Shown in pieces: positions 16,615 through 28,000 of a stretch of 64,000 bases of DNA. The notes under the pieces were generated by a model. The model was given only the letters and a program-made list of their open reading frames with translations. It ran no database searches and was not told the origin of the DNA. The translations under genes were made by a program, and so were the position numbers. How positions within the stretch are numbered: the first letter of the stretch is position 1; every line of letters begins with the position of its first letter. This DNA comes from a virus. The stretch lies in the IMG/VR virus record IMGVR_UViG_3300032236_001232, positions 99,948 through 163,947 of that record, one strand, 5' to 3'.

Positions 16615-18147
16615 ATGGATTTTGTAGATACCAGAACTAGATCAAAATTAGGATCACCAGGTCCCTTTATTGGTATAATAACCAATAACTTAGATCCCAC
16701 CTTTATGGGCAGATTAGAAGTGGCGTTGATTAAAGGATTATACCCTGATCCGACCGAACAAGCAAACACTTATATTGTAAAATATCTCAGCCCATTCTAT
16801 GGAGCAACCTCGGACAAGTATCAAGGTCCTAATGGTGCAGATTTCAAAGATGTTCAAAAAAGCTATGGTATGTGGATGGTTCCGCCTGATATAGGAACTA
16901 GGGTATTGGTTATATTCATTGACGGAGATACTAACCAGGGATATTGGATTGGTTGCGTTATGGATCAATTTCAAAATCACATGGTTCCGGGTATTGCTGC
17001 CAGCGATACTGCGTTTACATCAGAAGAACAAAAAAGACAATATACAGATGGTCCATTACCTGTTGGCGAATTTCTTAAATCTACACAGATTGAAAATGCC
17101 GGACCTAATGTTAATAAGTTTAAAAAACCACTACATCCTTTTGCTGAACGACTTAGGGACCAGGGATTGCTAGCAGATGATATTAGAGGAATAACATCTA
17201 GTTCAGCAAGGCGTGAAGCACCTAGTAAAGTATTTGGTATCAGCACACCTGGCCCGCTTGACCCTAATGGTAAAAAGGCTGATGTTGGTTATAAAGGGCA
17301 CAGCAAGCTTCAACCAGTTAGTCGACTCGGTGGGACTACCTTTGTCATGGATGACGGCGACGAAAAAGGTGACAATGAGTTGATGAGGATTCGAACTAGA
17401 ACTGGTCATCAAATACTATTTCATAATACACACGATTTAATTTACATTGCCAATAGTCGAGGAACAGCTTGGATAGAATTAACCAGCGACGGTAAGATTG
17501 ATATATACTCTCGAGACTCTATCAGCATACATTCTGAAGCAGATTTTAATTTCAGAGCCGACCGAGATATTAATTTAGAAGCAGGAAGAAATATCAACAT
17601 ACACTCAGTTGGGGATTTCAATATCAATACTGATAACAATCATAATGTTATAGTAGGAGTTGATGGTAAAATTCAATTCAAAGGCAATTTAGACCAATCA
17701 GTAACCGGCAGCACAAAAATAAAATCTGATGCTGGGTTTGATCTCAAAGTAGTAGGAGACATTAAACAAACCGCCTCTGGTAATTTTAATATTGCAGCCG
17801 GAGGAAATAATAATTTTTCAGCCAATGGTAATACTAATATTTCTACACAGGGTCAACATTTAGAATCTGCCAAAGCAATTCATATGAATGGTCCTACGGC
17901 AGCCACAGCTTCTCCTGCCGCATCGGCTACAACACCAACTTCTTTAGACAAATACAGTTTGCCAAATACAGATCCTTCTGTGGGGTGGGCAGGAAAGCAT
18001 TATACAACCACAAACATGGTCAGTATTATGCAACGTGTTCCGGTGCATGAACCTTGGATACAACACGAAAATAACACAAATAGGGTTAAGGTTAACTCCA
18101 CTGCCACTGATGTGTTAACAGGAACAGCGAACAAAAAAGCTGAATAA
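16615..18147 (+). CDS. 5: Baseplate central spike, gp5-like, without lysozyme domain
   Basis: A 510-residue protein with the N-terminal OB-fold of gp5/VgrG proteins (GPFIGIITNNLDPTFMGRLE; MWMVPPDIGTRVLVIF; YWIGCVMDQFQNHMVPG). After a linker (about 150-230) come strand repeats typical of a triple-stranded beta-helix spike, with short alternating units such as DINLEAGRNINIHSVGDFNI and NFNIAAGGNNNFSANGNTNI (about 290-420). T4 gp5 has a lysozyme domain between these parts; no lysozyme motif is seen here. It forms the membrane-piercing needle below the hub. Confidence 0.85.
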   Translation: MDFVDTRTRSKLGSPGPFIGIITNNLDPTFMGRLEVALIKGLYPDPTEQANTYIVKYLSPFYGATSDKYQGPNGADFKDVQKSYGMWMVPPDIGTRVLVIFIDGDTNQGYWIGCVMDQFQNHMVPGIAASDTAFTSEEQKRQYTDGPLPVGEFLKSTQIENAGPNVNKFKKPLHPFAERLRDQGLLADDIRGITSSSARREAPSKVFGISTPGPLDPNGKKADVGYKGHSKLQPVSRLGGTTFVMDDGDEKGDNELMRIRTRTGHQILFHNTHDLIYIANSRGTAWIELTSDGKIDIYSRDSISIHSEADFNFRADRDINLEAGRNINIHSVGDFNINTDNNHNVIVGVDGKIQFKGNLDQSVTGSTKIKSDAGFDLKVVGDIKQTASGNFNIAAGGNNNFSANGNTNISTQGQHLESAKAIHMNGPTAATASPAASATTPTSLDKYSLPNTDPSVGWAGKHYTTTNMVSIMQRVPVHEPWIQHENNTNRVKVNSTATDVLTGTANKKAE

Positions 18148-18150
18148 ATA
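18143..18150 (+). promoter_or_regulatory. Late promoter AATAAATA 5 nt before ATG
   Basis: AATAAATA ends five bases before the gp25 ATG at 18156 and contains the gp5 stop codon TAA. No purine-rich ribosome site is present between it and the start. Confidence 0.4.
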
Positions 18151-18155
18151 TCATC

Positions 18156-18593
18156 ATGTCATACAAAACATTAGTAATTACTACTCAAGATTCTATATAT
18201 CAGCAGGCTGCAAAACAGGATCATTTTTACAAAGGATTCAGCACAGTCGATCCTACCAATAAGGGTAATAATCTCTATGACATTGATTTAATTAAACAAG
18301 ATATTATAAATCACTTCAACACCAAGCGTGGTGAAAGGGTAATGAATCCTGCGTTCGGTAGCATTATTTGGGACCTGATCATGGAACCGTTAACAGACGA
18401 AACGACAGATCTTCTCAAAAATGATATTAAAACTATCTGCACAGCAGATCCTAGGGCAATTCCTTTACAAATGGATTTAACAGAATATCAGGATGGGTAT
18501 CTATTAGAATTAACATTACAGATAGTAGGAACCGATCAATCTGCCAGTATGAGGGTATCATTTAATAGAGAAACCGGGATAGCCGTCCAATAA
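18156..18593 (+). CDS. 25: Baseplate wedge protein gp25-like
   Basis: At 145 residues, close to T4 gp25 (132). Family motif: LYDIDLIKQDIINHFNTKRG, then ERVMNPAFGSIIWDLIMEPL, the conserved core of the gp25/W-like lysozyme-like superfamily that is not enzymatic but joins sheath to baseplate. The EPR-type loop is represented by the RGERVMNP region. It sits directly before gp6 as in many T4-like baseplate operons. Confidence 0.92.
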   Translation: MSYKTLVITTQDSIYQQAAKQDHFYKGFSTVDPTNKGNNLYDIDLIKQDIINHFNTKRGERVMNPAFGSIIWDLIMEPLTDETTDLLKNDIKTICTADPRAIPLQMDLTEYQDGYLLELTLQIVGTDQSASMRVSFNRETGIAVQ

Positions 18594-18613
18594 TATATTC
18601 AGTTTATTACATC

Positions 18614-18621
18614 AATAAATA
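18614..18621 (+). promoter_or_regulatory. Late promoter-like AATAAATA before gp6
   Basis: AATAAATA lies 20 bases before the gp6 ATG at 18642, in the 48-base gap after gp25. A spacing that would leave a normal leader. Confidence 0.4.
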
Positions 18622-18641
18622 CGATATCTACTATTAAAACC

Positions 18642-21600
18642 ATGATCCCATCGACTAATAATAAACTGCTTGTAAGCGAAGATTGGAAAAAAATATATCA
18701 ATCTTTTAGAAATGCTGACTTTAAAAGTTATGATTTCGAAACACTAAGAAGAACGATGATTGCGTATCTTCAGGAAAATTATCCCGAAGACTTTAATGAT
18801 TACATTGAAAGCAGTGAATATATTGCGTTAGTGGATCTTATTGCTTATCTTGGGCAGAATTTAAGTTTTCGTATTGATCTCAATGCTCGTGAAAATTTCT
18901 TAGAAACTGCTCAACGCAGAGATAGCATTTTACGGTTGGCGCAGTTGGTTAGTTATGTTCCTTCTCGCAATACCCCTGCATCAGGATTTCTCAAACTAAA
19001 CTCAGTTGCTACAACTGATAATGTATTTGATGGTGCTGGCAATAATTTGGCCAATACCACAGTTTTATGGAATGATTCAACCAATTCAAATTGGTATCAG
19101 CAGTTCATAGGCATTATAAATTCTGCCATCCCTGGCACATTTGTTTTTGGAAAGCCTTACGATAGGGCTACAATTGATGGGGTATTAACAGAGCAATATA
19201 GAATCGCCAGCACCAATAGCGATGTCCCTCTATACAGTTTTACCAAAAATGTAAATGGAACGTCGATGAATTTTGAAATTGTTCCGGCAAGTTTTTCTGG
19301 AGCAACTTCAATTTATGAAGAATCACCTAAGCCTGCTAATACATTCAGTTTTTTATATCGTAACGACAATAAAGGATTTAACAGCGCCAATAATGGATTC
19401 TTTGTTTATTTTCGACAGGGTAGTTTGAATAGATCTACCTTCAGTTTAGATCGTCCTGTGGCTAACGAAATTATTGGAATTAATTCTACCAATATCAATA
19501 ACACCGATGTATGGTTATGGCAACTAGACGGAAACGGTAGTTATTCTACGCTATGGAAAAAGGTTCCCGATGTAGTTGGAAACAACATCATTTATAACAG
19601 CACTGCTAAAGATGAAAGAAATATTTACAGCGTTACTTCAAGAGATCAAGATCAAATTGATTTAAATTTTGCCGACGGTAGTTTTGGTAATTTACCTAAA
19701 GGCCAGTTTGTAGTTTATTATCGTCAAAGTAACGGCCTTACCTATGTTATCAAGCCAGAACAAATGGGCGGTATTGTTATAGAAATACCTTATACCAACA
19801 AGCAAGGTCAAAGTCATACCTTAACAATGAATATGGGCCTTCGGTATACAGTTACTAATAGTGCCGGTGCCGAAAGTAATACCAGTATTCAGAGCAAAGC
19901 ACCTCAAGCATTCTATACACAAAACAGAATGGTCACAGCAGAGGATTATAATATTGCTCCTCTAACATTGGGCAGTGATATATTAAAAGTTAAAAGTGTT
20001 AATAGAATCAGCAGCGGGTTGAGCAAATATTTTGACCTCAGTGACGTCAGTGGGAAATACAGCAAAACAAATATCTTTGCTGCCGACGGTATGATTTATA
20101 AAAACAATCACGAACAAATTTTTGAATTCAATGTTACCAATAGAAATGAAATACTATCGATTTTAAAACAAAAATTAGAACCTATTGTAGCATCTCCTGC
20201 TTTGCGTTCATTTTATTTTGATCAATACGAACGACCTGAATTATTAAGTTATAATCTATCTTGGCAAGTGCCTGTTATTGGGCAACCTCGAGGATATTTT
20301 CTAGGACAATCTGCAGAGTTGTCGGGCCCGTTAAATGTAGGATCGGTTACTTCAAACAACTTATCGTATATAACTACTGGAGCATTGGTAAAGTTTGCAG
20401 CGCCGGCTGGCAAGTATTTTTCTTCTTCGGGTAAGTTAGTTTCTAATTACGGAAGCAACACATCGAATTATATATGGGCTAAGATTTCACAGGTAATTGG
20501 AAACGGTTCTAATGACGGGCAAGGAGCATTAGATGACGGAACAGGGCCTATTGTTCTAAGTAATTACGTTGATAACAATGCTATTCCAGTTGAGATTATA
20601 CCTAATTTTATCAATGTGCTTACCACTGCTTTTGAAAATGAATTGGTAAGTCTGTGTATCAACAAAAGAAATTTTGGATTAAGTTTTGATAAATTAACCA
20701 GGTCTTGGAATATTATTGTAGACACTAATTTAGATTTAATCAATCCATTTAGTCTAATATATCAAGGCAATATAGAAAATGCTAACAAAGATGCCAGTTG
20801 GATGATAGCATTTACATGGACAGGAAGTAATTACAAAGTTAGATATAGAATAACAGATTATATTTTTGAAAGCAATAAAGAAACTGCTTTCTTCATAGAT
20901 AATGATTCTATAAATTATGATTTTGTCAATAATAAAGTTGTAAAAGATCAAATTAATGTATTATCAGTTAACACTGTTAATGCCGGAACATCCTCTTTAG
21001 ATAAAGATTATCAATGGCAGATTGATGGATCTGTTATTGAAACAGATGGATATGTAGAACCTAAAAAAGTTCGAGTAAGTTTCTATGATTATAATAGTTC
21101 TGGGCAGATAACCGACCCTGATTCATTCAGTAATATTGTAGATCCTAACGCAGTTAATTCCGGTAATAATCTGCACAATTTTGTTTACTTTAAAATTTCT
21201 TCAGATGGATTGCGGTATCAATTACAAGACAGTGAAATGTTTACACCATTTCCGACCCCGGAGAGTGTAACAACAACTCCTGCAGATGGTGACCTTTATT
21301 ATTTTTATGATCAAGCATACAATGTCGTAAAAAGTTACTCTGTCGCACTAGAAGGCACACTGGATCCGTGGGTGTATGAGCCAGATTATTTTGCCTATCC
21401 TGGAAGATCTAATTTAAAATTTCATTATATCCATAACAGTGCAGAGGACAGAAGAATTGATCCTAGTAAGAGCAATATTATGGATGTTTACTTATTGACA
21501 TCGTCGTATGATACTGCTTATAGGTCCTGGTTAATAACTGGTTCTGGAGCAGAACCAATGGCACCGACTAGTCAAAGTCTAGAACAAAATTATGGTGGGA

Positions 21601-22046
21601 AATTAGATTCAATTAAAACCATAAGCGATGAAATTGTTTTTCAGCCGGTGCGATATAAAGTTTTATTTGGAGATTTGGCAGATATCAATCTTCAGGCCAA
21701 GTTTAAAGCAGTAAAAAATCCAGCAATACCGGTTAGTGATAATGAATTGAAAAGCCGTATTTTAATTGCCATTCAGAATTTCTTCAGTTTAGAAAATTGG
21801 GATTTTGGTCAGAGCTTTTATTTCAGCGAGTTGTCTACATATATAATGAATGTTATGACTCCGGATATTACAAACTTTGTAATAGTTCCCAAGTCTAATA
21901 ATAATTTTGGAAGTCTTTATGAAGTTGCCTGTATGACAAATGAATTGTTTATCAACGGTGCCACAGCAAATGATATAGAGATAATTTCAGCAATCACAGC
22001 AAGTCAGCTAAAAACCAGTTCAATTGTGACCAGTAGTGGAAATTAA
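18642..22046 (+). CDS. 6: Baseplate wedge protein gp6-like
   Basis: A 1134-residue protein, larger than T4 gp6 (660). The N-terminal region is diagnostic: DFETLRRTMIAYLQENYPED, SSEYIALVDLIAYLGQNLSF and RIDLNARENFLETAQRRDS, followed by LRLAQLVSYVPSRN. The baseplate-J-like core follows, including NRMVTAEDYNIAP (about 428-440). gp6 dimers form the iris-like ring of the wedge and bind gp25 and gp53. The extra middle and C-terminal length (about 500-950) is beta-rich. It ends two bases before the next gene. Confidence 0.92.
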   Translation: MIPSTNNKLLVSEDWKKIYQSFRNADFKSYDFETLRRTMIAYLQENYPEDFNDYIESSEYIALVDLIAYLGQNLSFRIDLNARENFLETAQRRDSILRLAQLVSYVPSRNTPASGFLKLNSVATTDNVFDGAGNNLANTTVLWNDSTNSNWYQQFIGIINSAIPGTFVFGKPYDRATIDGVLTEQYRIASTNSDVPLYSFTKNVNGTSMNFEIVPASFSGATSIYEESPKPANTFSFLYRNDNKGFNSANNGFFVYFRQGSLNRSTFSLDRPVANEIIGINSTNINNTDVWLWQLDGNGSYSTLWKKVPDVVGNNIIYNSTAKDERNIYSVTSRDQDQIDLNFADGSFGNLPKGQFVVYYRQSNGLTYVIKPEQMGGIVIEIPYTNKQGQSHTLTMNMGLRYTVTNSAGAESNTSIQSKAPQAFYTQNRMVTAEDYNIAPLTLGSDILKVKSVNRISSGLSKYFDLSDVSGKYSKTNIFAADGMIYKNNHEQIFEFNVTNRNEILSILKQKLEPIVASPALRSFYFDQYERPELLSYNLSWQVPVIGQPRGYFLGQSAELSGPLNVGSVTSNNLSYITTGALVKFAAPAGKYFSSSGKLVSNYGSNTSNYIWAKISQVIGNGSNDGQGALDDGTGPIVLSNYVDNNAIPVEIIPNFINVLTTAFENELVSLCINKRNFGLSFDKLTRSWNIIVDTNLDLINPFSLIYQGNIENANKDASWMIAFTWTGSNYKVRYRITDYIFESNKETAFFIDNDSINYDFVNNKVVKDQINVLSVNTVNAGTSSLDKDYQWQIDGSVIETDGYVEPKKVRVSFYDYNSSGQITDPDSFSNIVDPNAVNSGNNLHNFVYFKISSDGLRYQLQDSEMFTPFPTPESVTTTPADGDLYYFYDQAYNVVKSYSVALEGTLDPWVYEPDYFAYPGRSNLKFHYIHNSAEDRRIDPSKSNIMDVYLLTSSYDTAYRSWLITGSGAEPMAPTSQSLEQNYGGKLDSIKTISDEIVFQPVRYKVLFGDLADINLQAKFKAVKNPAIPVSDNELKSRILIAIQNFFSLENWDFGQSFYFSELSTYIMNVMTPDITNFVIVPKSNNNFGSLYEVACMTNELFINGATANDIEIISAITASQLKTSSIVTSSGN

Positions 22047-22048
22047 TA

Positions 22049-25000
22049 ATGGCATCTAAAGATATTAAATCGGTCAATTTACTACCTGAATTTCTAAGGA
22101 CAGATAAGAATTCTAAATTCTTATCCAGCACCATTGATCAGTTGATCAATCCGGCGCAATTAGAAAGAATAGATGGGTATATAGGTTCTGCTATTACACC
22201 TAATTATGTTTCCACTAGCGATATCTATGTTTCAGAAACATCGCAGCTACGTAGAGACTACCAGCTCGAACCTGCTTGTATTGTAAAAGACAGTCTTGGA
22301 ACCATAAACGATGTAATAGGTATCGATGATCTAACTAACGAGATCAGTCTTTATGGCGGCCATGTTGATAATTTTGATAGATTATATAGAAGTAATTTTT
22401 ACTCCTATGATCCTCATATTGATTGGGACAAATTTGTAAATTATCAAAATTATTATTGGTTAGTAACCGGACCTGATAATTTTATCATTACTGGTAATAA
22501 TCTCAACATAACAACGGATATACTTGGGCAACCAGCATATACCTATAACGGAACTGCTCTGCTAAATGGTATGAAGGTTAGGTTCGAAGGAACAGTTTCT
22601 CCTGAGTCATATCTAGGGAAGGATTTTTTTGTCGAAGGTGTAGGAACTGGAATAAAATTAATACCTTATGATAATTTAAGTTCTTCGGAAGCTATTACTA
22701 CGCTGTATATTGAACACTTTGATGCCGATCCATTCGATGATTATCCTTTTGATGGATATAAAAATCTACCAGAAACACCTGAATATATTACAATTAATAG
22801 AGCCAGTAGAGATTTAAATTCCTGGTCAAGATATAATCGGTGGGTTCATAAAGATGTTATCCGGGTTAGTGCTGAGTCAACAAATCAACAACCGGTATAT
22901 CCAGCTAACAAAAGAGCAAGACGTCCTATTATTGAATTTAAGGCAGATTTAAAACTATATAATCACGGAAATGTAGGTATTCCTGATGTTGATTTAATAG
23001 ATACTGTAACTACTGATGCGTTTAGTATTGTTGAAGGCTCGGCTGGTTATTATGTTGATGGTATTCTGTTAGAACAAGGTCATACAGTTATTTTCACTGC
23101 CGATACAGATAGTCTAGTTCGCAGTAAAATTTATCAAGTTAATTATGTAATTATTCAAGATAGAACAAGATTAGTTCTACAAGAAATAGCCGCACCTATT
23201 GCTGGATCTATAACCAGTGCTGTATTAGGTGATAAAAATTCTGGAACAAGCTGGTGGTTTGATGGTGATTATTGGGTCTATGCTCAACAACATACTACAG
23301 TAAATCAAGCACCCTTATTTGAGTTGTTTGATAATAAAGGACATAGTTATAGTGACATTAATTATTACAAGAGCAATTTTGCCGGTAATAAAATCTTTGG
23401 ATACGAAATAGGAACTATATACGATCCTATTTTACAATTTAAAATAAAATATAGAAACAGCGTTGGAACAGGCAGCTATCTGTTTAAGAACTATTTCATG
23501 ACAGATACCATTTCCATATCAGTTGATAGCCAAACTACTGACATAATTTCTACAGGTATCACCTATTGTAAGTTTTCCACAGCCAACGGGGACACTTATG
23601 CCAATGTTTGGTCTTTAGCAGATCCTTATCCTATTCCTACACTGGTATCTCCTGTTACTGGTGATACTTATTACGAACCACCGTTAGGGTTAACCAATAA
23701 TCCGCTAAACGGCGCAATTTCCAGTTTAACTCTAAGCGAAATAGCAGATCATGTAAACAATTCTTACCGTAGATTAATTTCAAATGTAAATCCTTTAGCA
23801 TTTGCTCAATTGTTTATTGGTAAAAAAGAACACAGTTTAATTGATGCTATTGATTTAGCTGCCGAACAATATAATCAATACAAGTTAGCATTCTTAAAGA
23901 AAATAGCTCAAATTGATAATCAAACAGATCCTGTGGCCGCTGTTGATCAAGCTCTTAATGAATTAAATTCTGATAAAGACACATTAAGTCCTTACTATTG
24001 GTCTGATATGGCTCCATATGGAACAGACAAGATAACGAGAAAATGGACAGTTACCAATAGCAGAAATAAAATTTATTCAATCACGTCCGACTATGATCCA
24101 GCAGTGCTTTCTATGCGGGCAGTATTGGTCTATCTCAATAGAGTCCAACTACTACGCGATATTGATTATACATTTGAAATCAATGATTCCAGTGTTAAAA
24201 TATTAGTAGATCTTACAGTCGGGGATACCATTGTTATTGACGATTATACCAATACCGTGGGTAATTTTGTTCCATCAACTCCTACCAAGTTAGGTCTATA
24301 TCCAAAATATACTCCTAAGATTTTTAATGATAACACTTACGTAGATCAGGAAACTGTAGTCATTCAAGGTCATGATGGTAGTATAATGATTGCCTATAAT
24401 GACTATAGAGATGCTATAATTTTAGAATTTGAAAAACGAATCTTCAATAATATCAAGGCAGAATATCGCAGTGAGTTACTGGACTCTAACACCGTTATTC
24501 CGGGAGCATTTAGAAATACACAATTTACCGTTGACGAAATTAAAGCGATTATCAATGGAGAATTTAATAATTGGGCAGGAATAAATGGTATTGAAATTAC
24601 CAATAATTCCGCATTTGATACGGGTAATCCATTTACCTGGAATTATACAAATACCTATAATTCCAATATAGATGAAAATCTAATAGGTAGCTGGAGAGCA
24701 ATTTACAAATATTTTTATGATACCGATCGTCCGCACACTGCTCCTTGGGAGATGTTGGGTATTGCTATTAAACCTGATTGGTGGGACGATCTCTATGGTG
24801 TTGCTCCGTATACTAGCGGTAATACAGTGCTTTGGGAGGATATAGCAGCAGGTAGAATCAACGGAACTGTTAATACTTTATATGTTCGAGATGGTCTACT
24901 AGATCTATTACCAGTTGACGAGTACGGAGACCTAGTAGATCCTACCGAATTAATTGTTCAAGACAACAGCATAACGCCTACTAAAATTAACAGTCTGTGG

Positions 25001-28000
25001 GCGTTTAATGAACAAGGACCTGCTGAAACCGCATGGCGTCGTAGCAGTTATTGGCCATTTGTCTTACAAAAATTAATGGCATTGACCAAGCCTGCTGATT
25101 ATGCTGCATTATTATATGATCCTATAAGATTAACAAAAAATATTTCTGATCAATGGTCCTACGGTGATGATCACAAATTTTTAAGTCCCGGAATAGTTAA
25201 AATACACGGCAATAACGGTGATATAACAACTGGTTATTCGGTATTTGTTAGTGAGGCAGGTCGTCAAAGAACTGGCAACTATATTAATGAATTAAGCAGC
25301 GATCTTTCTTATGTTGATTTTAATTTATTCTATAAGGTCGGCGGATTCATTAGCAAAAATAAGATGCAGGTCATTATAGATGCAATTGACCCTACCAGTT
25401 CTAGTTCAGGGGCAATTCTTCCACCTGAAGATTATTCCCTTATATTAAACACCAGTAACCCAGTTAAGGTAACAGCGATATCTGGTATCATTGTTCAAAA
25501 ATCCAATGGAAAGTTTATAGTCAGAGGGTATGATAATTTCAGGCCTTACTTTAACACTTATTCACCTGTTCGCAATGCCACCACTCCGACTATTACAGTA
25601 GGCGGAGTTTCACAACCTTTTGTCATCTGGAAGTCCAGTTCCTCTGGGGGTGAAACTGGATTAACTGATGCTGAAATTACTACAGCACAATCGGCAACAT
25701 ACGGAGTGTTCTATCAAAAAGGACAAATAGTTTCTTATAGTGATAGATTCTATCGAGTAAAGATTGATCATAAGAGCGGTGATACGTTCAATGCCAACTA
25801 TTTTCAATTGTTGCCTTCATTGCCGATAGACGGCGGTGTTAGTGTTCAAACAGCCATTAGATATGATAAAAAATTAGTTCAGATTCCATACGGAACAAAA
25901 TTTGATAAAATTCAGGATGTTTATGATCTTATTATTGGTTATGGCACTTGGTTAGAAGATCAAGGATTTATTTTTGATCAATTCAATAATGATTTACAAA
26001 CGATATTAGATTGGAAATTTTCCGGCAAAGAATTTTTATTCTGGACTACACAAAATTGGGCAGACAACAGTGTAATTACACTAAGTCCATTTGCTGATCA
26101 AATTAAATTCTATTCTACTGACAGTGTAGTTGATAATATTTTCAATAATTTCTATCGTCGGACAATATTGCAAGTTAACGGAAAAGCCTTTAGGAATAGT
26201 AATCTCAGCGTTAATAGAGATAATGGCACTTGCACCATTCGCACCAGCAATACTCCACAGGGAATATACTTTGCTGTTCTCAACAACGTTCAGAAAGAGC
26301 ATGCCATGGTGTTTAAAAACACCACAATGTTCAATGATACTATCTATGATATAGAAACTGGTTACCGTCAACGCCGAATGAAGTTGGTTGGTTTTAGAAC
26401 TGCTGGTTGGAATGGGGATTATTTTAGTCCAGGATTTATCTATGATGCCGCTGTAGTTGAAGATTGGAAAACCTATACCGATTACAGATATGCTGATGTT
26501 GTTAGATTCAATGGCAATTATTATTCAGCCAATAAAAATATTGCCGGGACTACTGCGTTTGATTTCAACAAATGGACAGTTTTAAGATCTAAGCCATCTG
26601 CAGATCTTATTCCCAACTTTGATTATAAGATTAGCCAGTTTGAAGATTTTTATAGTTTGGACATAGATAATTTTGATCTTGCCCAGCAAAAGATGGCTCA
26701 GCATCTCACTGGATATACTCCCAGGGTTTATCTAAATAATATCTTCACTAATCCAATTAGTCAATATAAATTTTATCAAGGATATATCAAAGAAAAAGGA
26801 ACTCGTAATGCTATCACTAAATTAGCCAAAGCCAGTATTCATAATCTTCAAGGAGATATAGAATACAATGAAGAATGGGCATTTAGAATAGGGCATTATG
26901 GATCATACGAAACTTTTAAAGAACTAGAAGTATCCTTGGTAGAGGGAACCTTTATAGAAAATCCCCAGATTGTTAAGTTAATTGACTCTGTGCCATCAGT
27001 TCCTAATGATTTAATTTACTACAGCACAGCGACCAGTTGGTCAATTGTTCCTACAGAATATGTCGCTAGCACAACATTTGTTACCACATCCAGCACTGAT
27101 ATTTTTCAGTTGCCTATTGCCGGTTATGTGAATTTTGATGACATTGAGTATACAGCATATAGCGAAACAGATGTGCTGGCTATTGCACAATCTGATAAGA
27201 CAATCAAGCGTGGAGATACGGTTTGGGTAGCTGCTAAAAAGAATAACGACTGGGGTGTATTTAGATATTCGTTGTCCAAGTCTAGAATAATTGGAGCCAA
27301 AGTCGAATTTGGCACTACTGGAGAGCTTACTCTAATAACAGATAAAACACATTATTTGTCAACGGGAGACATCATTGCTATCTACGAATGTGATAGTAGG
27401 ATTGATGGAATTTATACAGTAAAATCAGTTAATAAATTTACTGAGTTCACTATTGATTATGCTGCGGCTAACTCTATTACGTCTTTAGCTTCGACGGGAT
27501 TACTTTTTAAATTTGTTAATTCTCGTTATAGTTTCTACGATCAATTACCATCTGATAATACATTATTACAGTTTCCAATCAATACCAAAGTTTGGGTAGA
27601 CGATGATGGAACTGGAAATTGGGTTGTATATCAAAAAGTAAAAAATTACAATAGATATTCAGTGTCGGGAGCAACTACAGCTTCGAGAGAAGAATTAGGA
27701 TGGAGTTTAACCAAGGCTAAAAATTCTAATATTTTCATGGCAGGAGCACCGGGATATAAGACTGCCAACAACACAGGAACAGTGTTTGTTTATGCGGAAA
27801 AGCCCAACGGGGTTGAGATTAAACTTAGATATGGACTAAACGAAAGCACAGCCATTTATTATTCTCCTGGTTGCGATGCAGAATTTGGTTATTCTCTTGC
27901 CTATGATGACAGAGACTTTATAGGATCTGCTGGGTCTACTGGGTATGGATTATTTTTTGCCGGAGCCCCTGGTGCTAGCGGAACTAGATCCAATGATGTT

